In this document: positions 52,051 through 60,742 of the stretch, one piece after another
Layout: every line of letters begins with the position of its first letter
Numbering within the stretch: position 1 is the stretch's first letter
DNA from: JAAYAY01 sp964563135
GTDB lineage: Bacteria; Planctomycetota; Planctomycetia; Pirellulales; Thermoguttaceae
Direction of reading: 5' to 3'
DNA length: 64,000 nucleotides
Assembly (NCBI GenBank): GCA_964563135.1
Contig: CAZLWV010000022.1
Span: forward strand, 1-64,000
Made by a program: the position numbers and the translations under genes
Notes under the pieces: model-generated
Databases searched by the model: none
The model's input: only the letters and a program-made list of their open reading frames with translations
What the model was told of the DNA's origin: nothing

Positions 52051-54045
52051 GTGATTGTGGTTTGCATGAACTTCAGAACGTCCGCGTTTGTGATTGCCTT
52101 CGCCGTGGCGAGCATTGTTTCGGGACAGGCCCAAGAGGAGACACCGTACGTGTCGCCCTCTGCGTCTGACTTCTGTCCCTCGGTGGTTGAGTTCACGATC
52201 GGGCGTCCCCCCGTGCCCGACGCCGCCGCCCAGTCGCAGGCCCGCGATGCGGCCAAGCAGCTCTACGGCACGGCCTACGCCGAGGCTAAGACGGCCGCAA
52301 GCCGTTCTGCACTGGCCAGACAACTTTTGCAGGAATCGGATCTCGCCAAAGGCGATCCGGCCAGCCGCTACGTGCTGTTGCGGATCGTCGTCGATATGGG
52401 CGGCCCCTCGGGCGATGCCGAAACCGCCCTGGCGGCGGTCGACCGGCTGATCGACGAGTTCGAGGTCGACGTCGTCAAGGAGAAACTTGCCGTCCTCCAC
52501 GTGCTTGCCGGCTCCACCCGTTCGGCGCCCCAGCATCTCGCGCTGGCAAAGGCGGCCTCCGGGCTCCTCAGCGTGGCGGCGTCCGAGGAGCAGTTTGCGG
52601 CCGCCGAGGAGGTCTTTTCCCTCGGGAGAACGGCGGCGCTCAAGGCACGCCGCGTGGACCTGGCCAAACTGCTCGATGCACGCTGGGAAGGAATCGACGT
52701 GATTGGCAAGGCCTGGCAGGAGTATCACGAGGCAGGGGAGCGACTCCGGTCGGCCCCCGACGACCCGGCCTTCAATCTGGCCGTCGGCCGCTACCTTTGC
52801 TTCGCCCGTGGCGACTGGAGCTCGGGCGTCGAGCGGCTTGCCAAAAGCGGCGACGCCGTCCTCAAAACCCTTGCCGCGAAGGAACTCGCCGATACGCCCG
52901 AAGCCGAAAAGGCAGTCGCTCTTGGGGACGGCTGGTGGGCGGCCGCCGAGGCGAGGGAACCGTGGGAGCAGAACGCGGTTCGCCATCGAGCCGCATTCTG
53001 GTACGGCCGTGTGTCCCCAGAGCAACTCACCGGTCTGACAAAGTTGACCGTCGAGAAACGGCTGAAGGAAGCGGCCGATATTCCCAAACCCTGGGAAATC
53101 GCAGCGGCCTCGGACGTGATTTCCTCGGGACGTGCGACACTACGCCTCAAAAGCACCTGGAAAGGCCATGAAGCACGCGTGTTCTTCACGGAGTTCTCGC
53201 CCGACGGTCGGTTGCTGGCGACGGGCGGCGGCTCGGAAGATTTGCTCATCCGATTGTGGGACGTTGCCTCCGGCCAGCTCCTTCGGACGTTCTCGGGTTA
53301 CACGAGTTGGACCCCGCGAGCTGCCTTCTCGCCCGATGGAAGCCTGTTTGCATCGGCCGGCGGCTGGGAAAAGACGGTTCGCATAGCGCAGGTGTCGCCC
53401 GGAGGGCAATTGCGGACTCTTGAGGGCCACGCGGCGCGAGTTCGCGCCGTAGCCTTCACCATCGATGGTAAACGATTGCTCTCTTGTGGAGACGATCGAA
53501 CCGTCCGACTCTGGGATCCGCACACGGGAGAATTACTCCAGACGCTCACTCCGCACAAGAATTTGATCACCAACCTGATCGTGTCGTCCAACGGAAAGAC
53601 CATGGCCACCTGCAGTTTTGACAAGACGATCAAGATCTGGGACGTCGCCAATCTGCGCTTGCTGAAGACGTTCCAAGGCGACAAGGAGTGGCCCTGGAAA
53701 ATTGCCTTCTCCGCAGACGGTCGTTTCCTTGCCACAACATTCGGCAATACGCAGGCAACCTTGTGGAACGTCGAAACCGGCCAGCCGCGTTGGGTGGTCT
53801 CCTGCCCAGACTGCAAGCAGTCTCAGGCCGTATGCTTCTCGCCGGACGATCGCTGGGTTCTAATTGCAGGTGATTCAACCTACTATGTCTTCGATTCGTT
53901 GCAGGGCAGGGAATTGGCTCGCTTTCAAGCCCATCCGGCCGTGGCGCGTTGCGCCGACTTCTCCCCGGACGGCAAAACCCTCGTCACCTCCGGCGACGAC
54001 GGCTTGATCAGACTCTGGCACGTGGAGACAGGACGGCCGCAGTGA
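52051..54045 (+). CDS. secreted helical-repeat/WD40 propeller protein
   Basis: 664 aa from GTG 52051, or 659 aa from ATG 52066; the strong AGGAGGGGAGG upstream leaves both possible. Signal peptide ends at SGQAQ. The N-terminal ~330 residues are helical and TPR-like. The C-terminal half has seven WD40 units, e.g. ARVFFTEFSPDGRLLATGGG...IRLWDVASG, VRAVAFTIDGKRLLSCGDDRTVRLWDPHTG and ARCADFSPDGKTLVTSGDDGLIRLWHVETG. Protein-interaction role; partners unknown. Planctomycetes are rich in such proteins. Confidence 0.88.
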   Translation: MIVVCMNFRTSAFVIAFAVASIVSGQAQEETPYVSPSASDFCPSVVEFTIGRPPVPDAAAQSQARDAAKQLYGTAYAEAKTAASRSALARQLLQESDLAKGDPASRYVLLRIVVDMGGPSGDAETALAAVDRLIDEFEVDVVKEKLAVLHVLAGSTRSAPQHLALAKAASGLLSVAASEEQFAAAEEVFSLGRTAALKARRVDLAKLLDARWEGIDVIGKAWQEYHEAGERLRSAPDDPAFNLAVGRYLCFARGDWSSGVERLAKSGDAVLKTLAAKELADTPEAEKAVALGDGWWAAAEAREPWEQNAVRHRAAFWYGRVSPEQLTGLTKLTVEKRLKEAADIPKPWEIAAASDVISSGRATLRLKSTWKGHEARVFFTEFSPDGRLLATGGGSEDLLIRLWDVASGQLLRTFSGYTSWTPRAAFSPDGSLFASAGGWEKTVRIAQVSPGGQLRTLEGHAARVRAVAFTIDGKRLLSCGDDRTVRLWDPHTGELLQTLTPHKNLITNLIVSSNGKTMATCSFDKTIKIWDVANLRLLKTFQGDKEWPWKIAFSADGRFLATTFGNTQATLWNVETGQPRWVVSCPDCKQSQAVCFSPDDRWVLIAGDSTYYVFDSLQGRELARFQAHPAVARCADFSPDGKTLVTSGDDGLIRLWHVETGRPQ

Positions 54046-54074
54046 AATGGCCGTTCCGAACAACGCGGTCACCG

Positions 54075-54383
54075 ATGACAAAACGTGAAATCATCCGCAT
54101 CGTCCTCGAAGGCAAACAGCCACCCTACGTCCCCTGGTCGATGGGCTTCACGCTCGAGGCGAAAGCCAGGCTCCTCGAGCATTACCGGTGCGGCGACATC
54201 GAAACGCCCTTGGACAACCACCTCCTCAAGCTCCGGCAGGACATCGGGTTCTGCGACCCGCTGGATGACGATCGCTATCGCGATGTGTTCGGAGTGACCT
54301 GGGATCGAACGATCGATAAGGACATCGGCAACGTCGAGGGCCAGGTTCGCGGGTGGCACGGCTTCTTGACCTGTCCCGTTTAA
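54075..54383 (+). pseudogene. uroporphyrinogen decarboxylase (URO-D) family, N-terminal fragment
   Basis: 102 codons. REIIRIVLEGKQPPYVPWSMGFTLEAKARLLEHY, DIETPLDNHL and DDDRYRDVFGVTWDRTIDKDIGNVEG are the start of a URO-D-fold methyltransferase/decarboxylase (usual length ~350). The frame then runs into unrelated sequence (LTCPV) at a 22-bp repeat (54368-54389) that recurs at 56125. Truncated by insertion and presumably inactive. Confidence 0.8.
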
Positions 54384-54389
54384 TTGCCC
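54368..54389. repeat. 22-bp direct repeat, left copy
   Basis: Begins GACCTGTCCCGTTT and ends AATTGCCC; identical to 56125-56146. It lies at the point where the URO-D gene breaks off. Confidence 0.85.
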
Positions 54390-54479
54390 GAGGGTCGCAA
54401 CATGTTCTCTGGAATGGAGTTGTGATTTTGGTGCAGGAGGGGTGAAGGATTTCGTCCAGGTGTGCACTAAAGGAGATAA

Positions 54480-55175
54480 ATGGAAGCGGAGGTCGCCATG
54501 ACGACATGTCGGGAATTCCAAATCGCGATCGAAATGCGGCTGCACGGAGCACTTCCAGACGAAAGGACCGCGGAGGTCCACGAGCACCTTGCATCGTGCG
54601 ACGCCTGCCGCCACTTCGAGACGCTAGCACTGACGACGAAACGAACCATGGACGTGCGAGCCAACACAGTTGCGTCTGAGATAGATTGGGAACACGTCTT
54701 GGAGAAGATCAAGGCGATGGAGAAGGGTCTGTACCGGGACTTGAGTTGGGGAAGGATACTCTGTGAGATAACCATCAGTGTGCCAATCTTCGTCGCCCTA
54801 TTGTGGTTGACAGGAAGTAGGGACCCATTCTTCACCATTGTCTTTCTCTGCACCTCTTTCTCTACACTCATAGCGTTGCGGCGGTGTGCCGCCCGAAGAC
54901 GACTTCAGGAACTGAAGCAGGCCGAGCTTGTTCGCGACGAGATCGTGCAATACTACCGGAACGACGTGGAAGGCCGTATCCGGGTGTTACGCCGAAGTAT
55001 ACTCTGCGCGCCTCTCTTTGGGATCCTCTGTATTGGCTATGGGCTCTACAGGGCATTCTCAACTGTATCGATTGCCGTCTGTGTGATTCTGGGTCTTCTG
55101 TTCATCCTAATGTCTCTTTATAATGGGATTGCCGTGCTTCCGCGGCTGCAGCGTGAACGAAGAGAGCTTGAGTAG
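54480..55175 (+). CDS. zinc-finger anti-sigma factor with membrane helices
   Basis: 231 aa from ATG 54480, with AAGGAG five bases ahead. The cytoplasmic N-terminus has the zf-HC2 motif HEHLASCDACRHFE (HxxxCxxC) near residue 35, typical of anti-sigma factors. Membrane helices lie near 95-125 (two, separated by a short loop), 180-198 and 200-220. The last residues are polar. It stands upstream of the sigma gene, which starts nine bases after its stop; the usual order is sigma first. Confidence 0.85.
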   Translation: MEAEVAMTTCREFQIAIEMRLHGALPDERTAEVHEHLASCDACRHFETLALTTKRTMDVRANTVASEIDWEHVLEKIKAMEKGLYRDLSWGRILCEITISVPIFVALLWLTGSRDPFFTIVFLCTSFSTLIALRRCAARRRLQELKQAELVRDEIVQYYRNDVEGRIRVLRRSILCAPLFGILCIGYGLYRAFSTVSIAVCVILGLLFILMSLYNGIAVLPRLQRERRELE

Positions 55176-55184
55176 AGCGCAGAG

Positions 55185-55757
55185 ATGCCGAACTTGTTCA
55201 TGCGAGCCATGCCGATCGCGCCGGATACGGGCCGCCAATCCGATCTCGTCGCTCGCCTGCAACGAGGAACCGCGGGCGAGCGCGAGGCGGCGTTTGGGGA
55301 GTTGTTTCGGGAGTTCCGCGGGCCGGTCTTCACGCTGTGCCTGCACCTTACCGGAAACGTTAACGACGCCGAAGACGCACTACAGGAGGTCTTCCTCGCG
55401 ATCCACCAGGGGATAAAGCGGTTTCGCGGCGAGTCGCGCCTGTTCACCTGGATCTATCGCATCGTGATTCGGATTGCGCTGCGTGTGAAGGCCTCGCGTC
55501 CACAGCAGTCGAAAGAGCTCCAGGTGGACTCTGTCGCGACGACCGAGGATGATCCAATCGAAGCGCGGGAGGTGTCGGAAAGGGTATTTTCCGCCCTCTC
55601 TCGCCTGTCTGCGGACCACCGGATAGTGATTTCCCTGTTTGCAGTCGAAGGACTGTCGCACAAGGAAATTGCCGCCACCCTCGGTGTTCCGGAAGGTACA
55701 GTGTGGTCGCGTCTCCACCACGCCCGGAAGAACCTGGCGTCACTGCTGCAAGAGTGA
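55185..55757 (+). CDS. ECF-type RNA polymerase sigma factor
   Basis: 190 aa. Region 2: FGELFREFRGPVFTLCLHLTGNVNDAEDALQEVFLAIHQGIKRF, with WIYRIVIRIAL; region 4: LSADHRIVISLFAVEGLSHKEIAATLGVPEGTVWSRLHHARKNL (in parts). Extracytoplasmic-function size and layout. It is most likely held inactive by the neighbouring zf-HC2 protein. A target promoter was not identified. Confidence 0.93.
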   Translation: MPNLFMRAMPIAPDTGRQSDLVARLQRGTAGEREAAFGELFREFRGPVFTLCLHLTGNVNDAEDALQEVFLAIHQGIKRFRGESRLFTWIYRIVIRIALRVKASRPQQSKELQVDSVATTEDDPIEAREVSERVFSALSRLSADHRIVISLFAVEGLSHKEIAATLGVPEGTVWSRLHHARKNLASLLQE

Positions 55758-56124
55758 GCGAGAATGATACGGACGGTGCTCAGGCGCCTCGAAATAATGG
55801 CCAGGCTGAAGCCGAGAAGTCAGAGCGGCGGACGCCCGGTCGTCGACCACCGTTCATTTACTTGCTTGGGGCACATCGCCCTGGTGCCTGAAGACCTTGG
55901 TGACGAACGCCGCTGCCGTCACAGGAGACAACACGCACAGATCCGCATGGGCCGACTCTCGAGCGTCTTCAGGATGTTCCGCTCGAAGTCCGCGTCCTTC
56001 AGAAACAGACGCATCCGGCCCAAGCCTCGGTTCAAGATGTGGAAAATCATTCCGCCAGGAGCAATTCGGGCAGTGCGGGGCATCGCAGTAGTCTATCCAG
56101 AACTGCCTGCCTCGTCAATAAGTA
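55758..56124. other. unassigned stretch after the sigma gene
   Basis: 367 bases up to the second 22-bp repeat. A frame is open on the plus strand (RSFTCLGHIALVPEDLGDER and further) but shows no motif and may be degenerate. No RNA or repeat recognised. Confidence 0.4.
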
Positions 56125-56146
56125 GACCTGTCCCGTTTAATTGCCC
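56125..56146. repeat. 22-bp direct repeat, right copy
   Basis: Identical to 54368-54389 and in the same orientation, 1757 bases apart. It lies just before transposase-like sequence, so it may mark the end of an insertion sequence. Confidence 0.85.
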
Positions 56147-57003
56147 CTATCTTACTATGTGGCCCCTCCTTCTTGCTACGCTCCAGGCTCGGCGTCAACT
56201 TCTCGATCCGCTGGCCTCGGCCGAGGTGATCGCCCAAAAGCTTCGCCAAACAGGCTTCGTGATCAGCCGACGAAGCGTGGCGAGAGTCATTGGCGACTAC
56301 GGGCTTCAGAAGAAGACTCTATCAATGTCACCCTCGTCCTGAACCGCAGCCGTTCGTGGAAAGGTACCTCAGCCGGCAGTATCGCAGACGAATGGACTGC
56401 GATCCTGTTGATATTGAACGCGGCGTACGCCAGTTGCTGGCGAACAAGGTCAGCGGCACGAAGAGAAGATCGTTCACAACTCGCCGCGATCAGACGTGGA
56501 CAGAAAGAGGAAGGGAGTCTTCGTCGAAGAGGATTTCGAGATGCATGAGACCCATGCCATCTGCCCGAACGGTAAACAGCTCGCTTGCAGGCCGAACATT
56601 GTCGTTCGCAGATCCAGCGAGCAGTGGCAGCCAAAGCCAGACAGACGGACTGCCGCAGTTGTCCGCTTCGCAGTCAATGCACAACGGGCAAGGGCTCGAA
56701 AATGCTGTGCTTCAACGTCCACCGGGAAGACCTGGCGATCCACGCCGAGCGCATGAACGCCGATCCCGAACGTACCGGCGATCTCATGGGCCGGCATCGG
56801 GCGATGAACGAGGGGATCGTGAACAACCTGATGAATCACCAGCACGTTCGTTACGCGAAATAAAGGGCCTTGCGCTGGCCCGCATCCAGGTCGCCCTGCC
56901 CATTGTCATGACCAACACCCTCAAGTGGCACAAGATCGTTCACAGACGCCTTGAACTGATGACCCTGAAGCCAGCCGCGTACCCATGGATTGAGTACCCC
57001 TGA
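56147..57003 (+). pseudogene. degenerate transposase (IS1182/ISNCY-like)
   Basis: Fragments in changing frames: a helix-turn-helix-like LASAEVIAQKLRQTGFVISRRSVARVIGDYGLQKKT near 56215-56325; a middle part HAICPNGKQLACR near 56550; a Cys-rich stretch DCRSCPLRSQCTTGKGSKM near 56650; HAERMNADPERTGDLMGRHRAMNEGIVNNLM near 56740-56835; and KGLALARIQVALPIVMTNTLKWHKI near 56860. The order CxxCxLRxxC, then R-x-R...E, then RGL...N-L matches C-termini of IS1182-type DDE transposases. Several frameshifts; not functional. Confidence 0.65.
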
Positions 57004-57043
57004 GGGGCGCCCGCATTACTTCATAGGGTGTCGCTGAGCTTCC

Positions 57044-58291
57044 TCAGGGGCTGACCCCGATTACACGCTGCTCTACGCGGTGGTTCTTGGTGATGACCGT
57101 CACGCCACTGTCGGTGACAACGAAGCCACGGTTTCGGTCGAGCGTGTGGTCGCAGCCGACCTCTGTGCCGGCCGGGATACATACACCCTTGTCGATAATC
57201 GCCCGGCGGACCTTAGCTCCTCGGCCGACACTCACCCCTTTGGCTAGAACCGAGTCGATTACCCGGGCGTAACTGTCGATACGGCACTGAGGCCCGACGA
57301 CGGAACGCTCCACCTGGCCACCGGACACGATGCTGCCGGCGCACACAATGCTATCCAGGGCACATCCACGGCGCGTTTCGTCGGCGAAAACGAATTTGGG
57401 CGGCGGGCAGTTGGGTTGATAGGTGCGGATCGGCCAATCATTGTCGTACATATTCAGTTGCGGATCGACCGATATGAGGTCCATATTGGCGTCGTAGTAG
57501 GCGTCCAACGTGCCCACGTCGCGCCAATAGGCCGTCTGCTTCCGGTTCTCGTCCATGAATGGAAATGCAAAAATCCGACTCGTGTGCATTGCAGCGGGAA
57601 TGATGTCGGCGCCAAAATCATGCCTGCTGCTCTGTTGCACCGCGTCGCGGCAGAGTTCCTCGAAGAGAAACGCCGGGCTGGAGACGTAGATGCCCATCGA
57701 CGCCAGACAGCGCCCTCCATCGCCGGGAATCGGCTTCGGATCGGCCGGCTTCTCCTGAAAACCGATCACGCGATTCTCCCGGTCTACCTCCAGCACGCCA
57801 AACTGCCGAGCAGCCTCTTCCCGCATCACGGGTAAGACGCCGATGGTCAGATCGGCGCGGTTTGTAACGTGGTACTCGACAAACAACTGGTAATTCATCT
57901 TGTAGACGTGATCCCCGGCCAGAATCACCAGCAACTCGGGAGATGCTTGCTCGATGGTGTAGATGCTCTGATACACGGCGTCAGCAGTTCCGCGATACCA
58001 GTTCTCGTCGATCCGCTGCTGCGGCGGGACAATATCGACAAACTCGCCCATATCGCGGTTGAAGTAGCCTCGCCAACCCATATTGATGTGCCTATCGAGA
58101 CTCATCGACTTGTATTGAGTCAAAACAAGAAGTCTGCGCAAACCGCTGTTGAGACAGTTCGACAGCGTGAAGTCGATAATGCGATAGGCACCGCCAAAAG
58201 GTACCGCAGGCTTGGCCCGGTCTCTCGTCAACGGTTCCAAACGCGAGCCTTTGCCACCTGCTAGAATCACCGCCAACGTACGAGCCAGCAT
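57044..58291 (-). CDS. glgC: glucose-1-phosphate adenylyltransferase GlgC
   Basis: 415 aa from ATG 58291 (AAAGGAG eight bases before). Nucleotidyltransferase start LAVILAGGKGSRLEPLTRDRAKPAVPFGGAYRIIDF with the pyrophosphorylase signature, GDHVYKMNYQ with the metal Asp, FQEKP, YWRDVGTLDAYYDANM and a C-terminal left-handed beta-helix. It makes ADP-glucose from glucose-1-phosphate and ATP. Last of an eight-gene minus-strand group. ADP-glucose can feed both glycogen synthesis and the TreT-like enzyme two genes above. Confidence 0.95.
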   Translation of the reverse strand: MLARTLAVILAGGKGSRLEPLTRDRAKPAVPFGGAYRIIDFTLSNCLNSGLRRLLVLTQYKSMSLDRHINMGWRGYFNRDMGEFVDIVPPQQRIDENWYRGTADAVYQSIYTIEQASPELLVILAGDHVYKMNYQLFVEYHVTNRADLTIGVLPVMREEAARQFGVLEVDRENRVIGFQEKPADPKPIPGDGGRCLASMGIYVSSPAFLFEELCRDAVQQSSRHDFGADIIPAAMHTSRIFAFPFMDENRKQTAYWRDVGTLDAYYDANMDLISVDPQLNMYDNDWPIRTYQPNCPPPKFVFADETRRGCALDSIVCAGSIVSGGQVERSVVGPQCRIDSYARVIDSVLAKGVSVGRGAKVRRAIIDKGVCIPAGTEVGCDHTLDRNRGFVVTDSGVTVITKNHRVEQRVIGVSP

Positions 58292-58363
58292 ACGCGAACT
58301 CCTTTCGTTCACTGGGCACACGCTTGGCCGGCCAGGATACTCCATGGCCAACAAGACGCCCCC

Positions 58364-59221
58364 TCAGCAGCACGGCAGCTCAGACGCCGTAGACACCCGG
58401 GCAGTCTTTGCCGGACGACCGGAATCAGGCTTCCGCCCCTCCAACAACGCATCCAAGTCACGAAGAAACGACAACAGCGAGACGTGGTCCTCCAGCCTGT
58501 AGGCGGCGACGGATGGCGCGTCAGGACCGACGCCCAGGGTGAGACCACCCAACGCGGCGACCTCCGCCAAGGCTTCGGTGTCGTTCGCTCCATCGCCAGC
58601 GTAAAGAAGGCCTGCGTCATCTGCGCCACAATCCGCGAAGATCACACGCACTGCCGTCCCCTTGTTCCAAGCGTTAGCTGGAGTAAGCTCCCACGCCTTT
58701 GGCCCCTGCACGATACGCACTGCGCCGGCAAAACGCGATGTAGCGAGGACAACGGCATCGCGCAGCGAGCCAAGCAGGTGAGCAGGCATGTGACGATAGT
58801 GAACCGTCAATCCGCGTTTCTTCCTCTCCAGCCATGCACCATCGTACGATGTCACCGGCGATTCGAGTTGCAGGGCAATCGCTTCTAGTGTTTCTGTCAC
58901 TTGATCGGCGCCTGGGTAGACAATGCGGAGGCCACGCAGGTCTAGCTCCAACCCTCCGGTGCCGGCCAGATAAAGCCCCGGCACTCCGACCAGGGATTCC
59001 AACTCGGCTAAGTCCCGCCCGCTGACAATACCGACGTGGACGTGTGGCCGGCTGGCAAGATCGACCAGCAGCCGCCGAGTCTTGCCGTCGAGCACGGCCA
59101 GTCGTGGGTGTTCCACAATGGGTGTCAGTGTGCCGTCGTAGTCGAACAGCAGCACGAGCGAACCGCCGCGACCGTAAGCCCCGGACATTGTGCCGAGCAT
59201 CTCTCGCGAAGCGTCGATCAT
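58364..59221 (-). CDS. otsB: trehalose-6-phosphate phosphatase OtsB
   Basis: 285-aa HAD phosphatase. Motif I LLFDYDGTLTPI (nucleophile and acid Asp) at residues 24-35, GIVSGRDLAELESLVG, the cap sequence and motif IV AGDGANDTEALAEVAAL, which replaces the more usual GDDxTDE but keeps GDxxND-type acids. It hydrolyses trehalose-6-phosphate to trehalose. The ATG overlaps the otsA stop by four bases (ATGA). Confidence 0.92.
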   Translation of the reverse strand: MIDASREMLGTMSGAYGRGGSLVLLFDYDGTLTPIVEHPRLAVLDGKTRRLLVDLASRPHVHVGIVSGRDLAELESLVGVPGLYLAGTGGLELDLRGLRIVYPGADQVTETLEAIALQLESPVTSYDGAWLERKKRGLTVHYRHMPAHLLGSLRDAVVLATSRFAGAVRIVQGPKAWELTPANAWNKGTAVRVIFADCGADDAGLLYAGDGANDTEALAEVAALGGLTLGVGPDAPSVAAYRLEDHVSLLSFLRDLDALLEGRKPDSGRPAKTARVSTASELPCC

Positions 59222-60714
59222 ACGGGCTCTCCCACGGGTTGCCTCGCTTCGGCGAGCTTAATCGCCTCCGACAGTAACATGCCAGCCCAACGGTAGATGT
59301 TGTTATTGCTAACCTGTCGCCGCATCCGGGCCATGCGCTGTTGCTGCTCTTCCAGCGGCATGGTCAACGCCGCATAGAGCGCATCGGCGAACTCATCCGT
59401 AGCGTAGGGATTGACCTGGAGGGCATCGTTCAATTCTCGCGCCGAGCCAGTGAAGCGTGAAAGGACCAACACTCCCTGTTCATCGTCACGCGAGGCGACG
59501 AATTCCTTTGCCACTAGGTTCATGCCGTCGTGCAAAGAGCTGACCACGCAGGTAGCTGCAACCCGGTAGAGCCCGAATACTTCTTCGGGACTGTAGTGCT
59601 CGTTGACGAAAAGAATCGGCCGCCAGGTACCTTGTCCATGACGCCAGTTGATCTCGTCGGCGGCTGCCTCAATGTGTTCGTTGAGCCGGCGGTAGGTCGG
59701 TATATGCACACGGCTCGGAGCGCCAATCTGGACAAAGCTGAAACTGCCTTTCAACTCCGGGTGTCGTTGGAGCAGACAATCGACGGCGGCAAATCGCTCG
59801 GGAATGCCCTTGGTATAGTCCACGCGATCCACACCAACCAGAATCCGTTCGTCACGCAGCCCTAGACGCCGCCGCAGTCGTCGCTCGGCGTCGGCCTTGT
59901 CAAGCGGCAGACGCGATTGTACCAAATCCGCGTCGATGCTGATGGGGTATGGCCGTACTCGTGTGGTCCGCCCACCGCGCGTCACAGAGAAATGCTCCCA
60001 GTCCACCTTGGCTTCCAACATCCGGTCGATGGTGTCCAGAAAGTTGTTGCAGTGGTACTGGATGTGAAACGCCAGGAGATCGTTGCCCAGCAGGCCATCG
60101 AGTATCTCCTCCTGCCAGGGGCACACCCGGAAAACCTCGCGGTTCGGCCACGGAATGTGCCAGAATTGCGTCACGACGAGATCATCACGGGCGTTCTTGA
60201 GCATTTGCGGCAACAATGCGAAGTGGTAGTCTTGCACAAACACGACCGCTGGTCCGTCTCCCACTTCCGCGAGAACTGCCTCGGCAAACTTGGCGTTCAC
60301 ATTCTGATACTGCTGCCAATCACTGGAACTGAATCGGGGTCGGGTGTAGGCGACGTGGCACAAAGGCCAGATGGCTTCATTCGAGAACCCGTAGTAGTAA
60401 CCCTGTTCCTCTATCTTGCTGAGCCAGACCCGGCGCAGCCTGTAGGTCGGGTCTTCCGGCGGCACTGCAACGCAGTCATGTTCATCCGTCATGGAACGGT
60501 CGGCGCCGCCGCTGCCGTGCGCCACCCAGACGCCACCGCAGGCCCGCATCACCGGGTCGAGCGCAGTTGTCAAGCCACTGGCTGGCCGCATGCAGTGGAT
60601 GTCATTGTCTTTGTACACGTGGATATACGGCTCGCGGTTGGCCACAACCACGAGCTTTGCCTCGCCAAGGTGCTCGCACACCGTGTCTTCCAGCCGTTCT
60701 CTCGTCCAGGCCAT
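59218..60714 (-). CDS. otsA: trehalose-6-phosphate synthase OtsA
   Basis: 498-aa GT20 enzyme, full length, from ATG 60714 with AAAGGA upstream. Makes trehalose-6-phosphate from an NDP-glucose and glucose-6-phosphate. Seen: VVVANREPYIH, GGVWVAHGSGGADR, QDYHFALLPQML, VTQFWHIPWPNREVFRVCPW, VGVDRVDYTKGIPERF and SSLHDGMNLVAKEFVASR, the sugar- and phosphate-binding signature. Directly followed by otsB. Confidence 0.95.
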   Translation of the reverse strand: MAWTRERLEDTVCEHLGEAKLVVVANREPYIHVYKDNDIHCMRPASGLTTALDPVMRACGGVWVAHGSGGADRSMTDEHDCVAVPPEDPTYRLRRVWLSKIEEQGYYYGFSNEAIWPLCHVAYTRPRFSSSDWQQYQNVNAKFAEAVLAEVGDGPAVVFVQDYHFALLPQMLKNARDDLVVTQFWHIPWPNREVFRVCPWQEEILDGLLGNDLLAFHIQYHCNNFLDTIDRMLEAKVDWEHFSVTRGGRTTRVRPYPISIDADLVQSRLPLDKADAERRLRRRLGLRDERILVGVDRVDYTKGIPERFAAVDCLLQRHPELKGSFSFVQIGAPSRVHIPTYRRLNEHIEAAADEINWRHGQGTWRPILFVNEHYSPEEVFGLYRVAATCVVSSLHDGMNLVAKEFVASRDDEQGVLVLSRFTGSARELNDALQVNPYATDEFADALYAALTMPLEEQQQRMARMRRQVSNNNIYRWAGMLLSEAIKLAEARQPVGEPV

Positions 60715-60742
60715 TTTGCGGTCCTTTGTGTTCGGTGTCCTG

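Noticed and set aside
57040..57060. GGGGCTGACCCC palindrome considered as another copy of the 51.8-kb element end
   Set aside because: It differs from TTCGGGGTCAGACCT in the core and lacks a partner arm; similarity is too weak.
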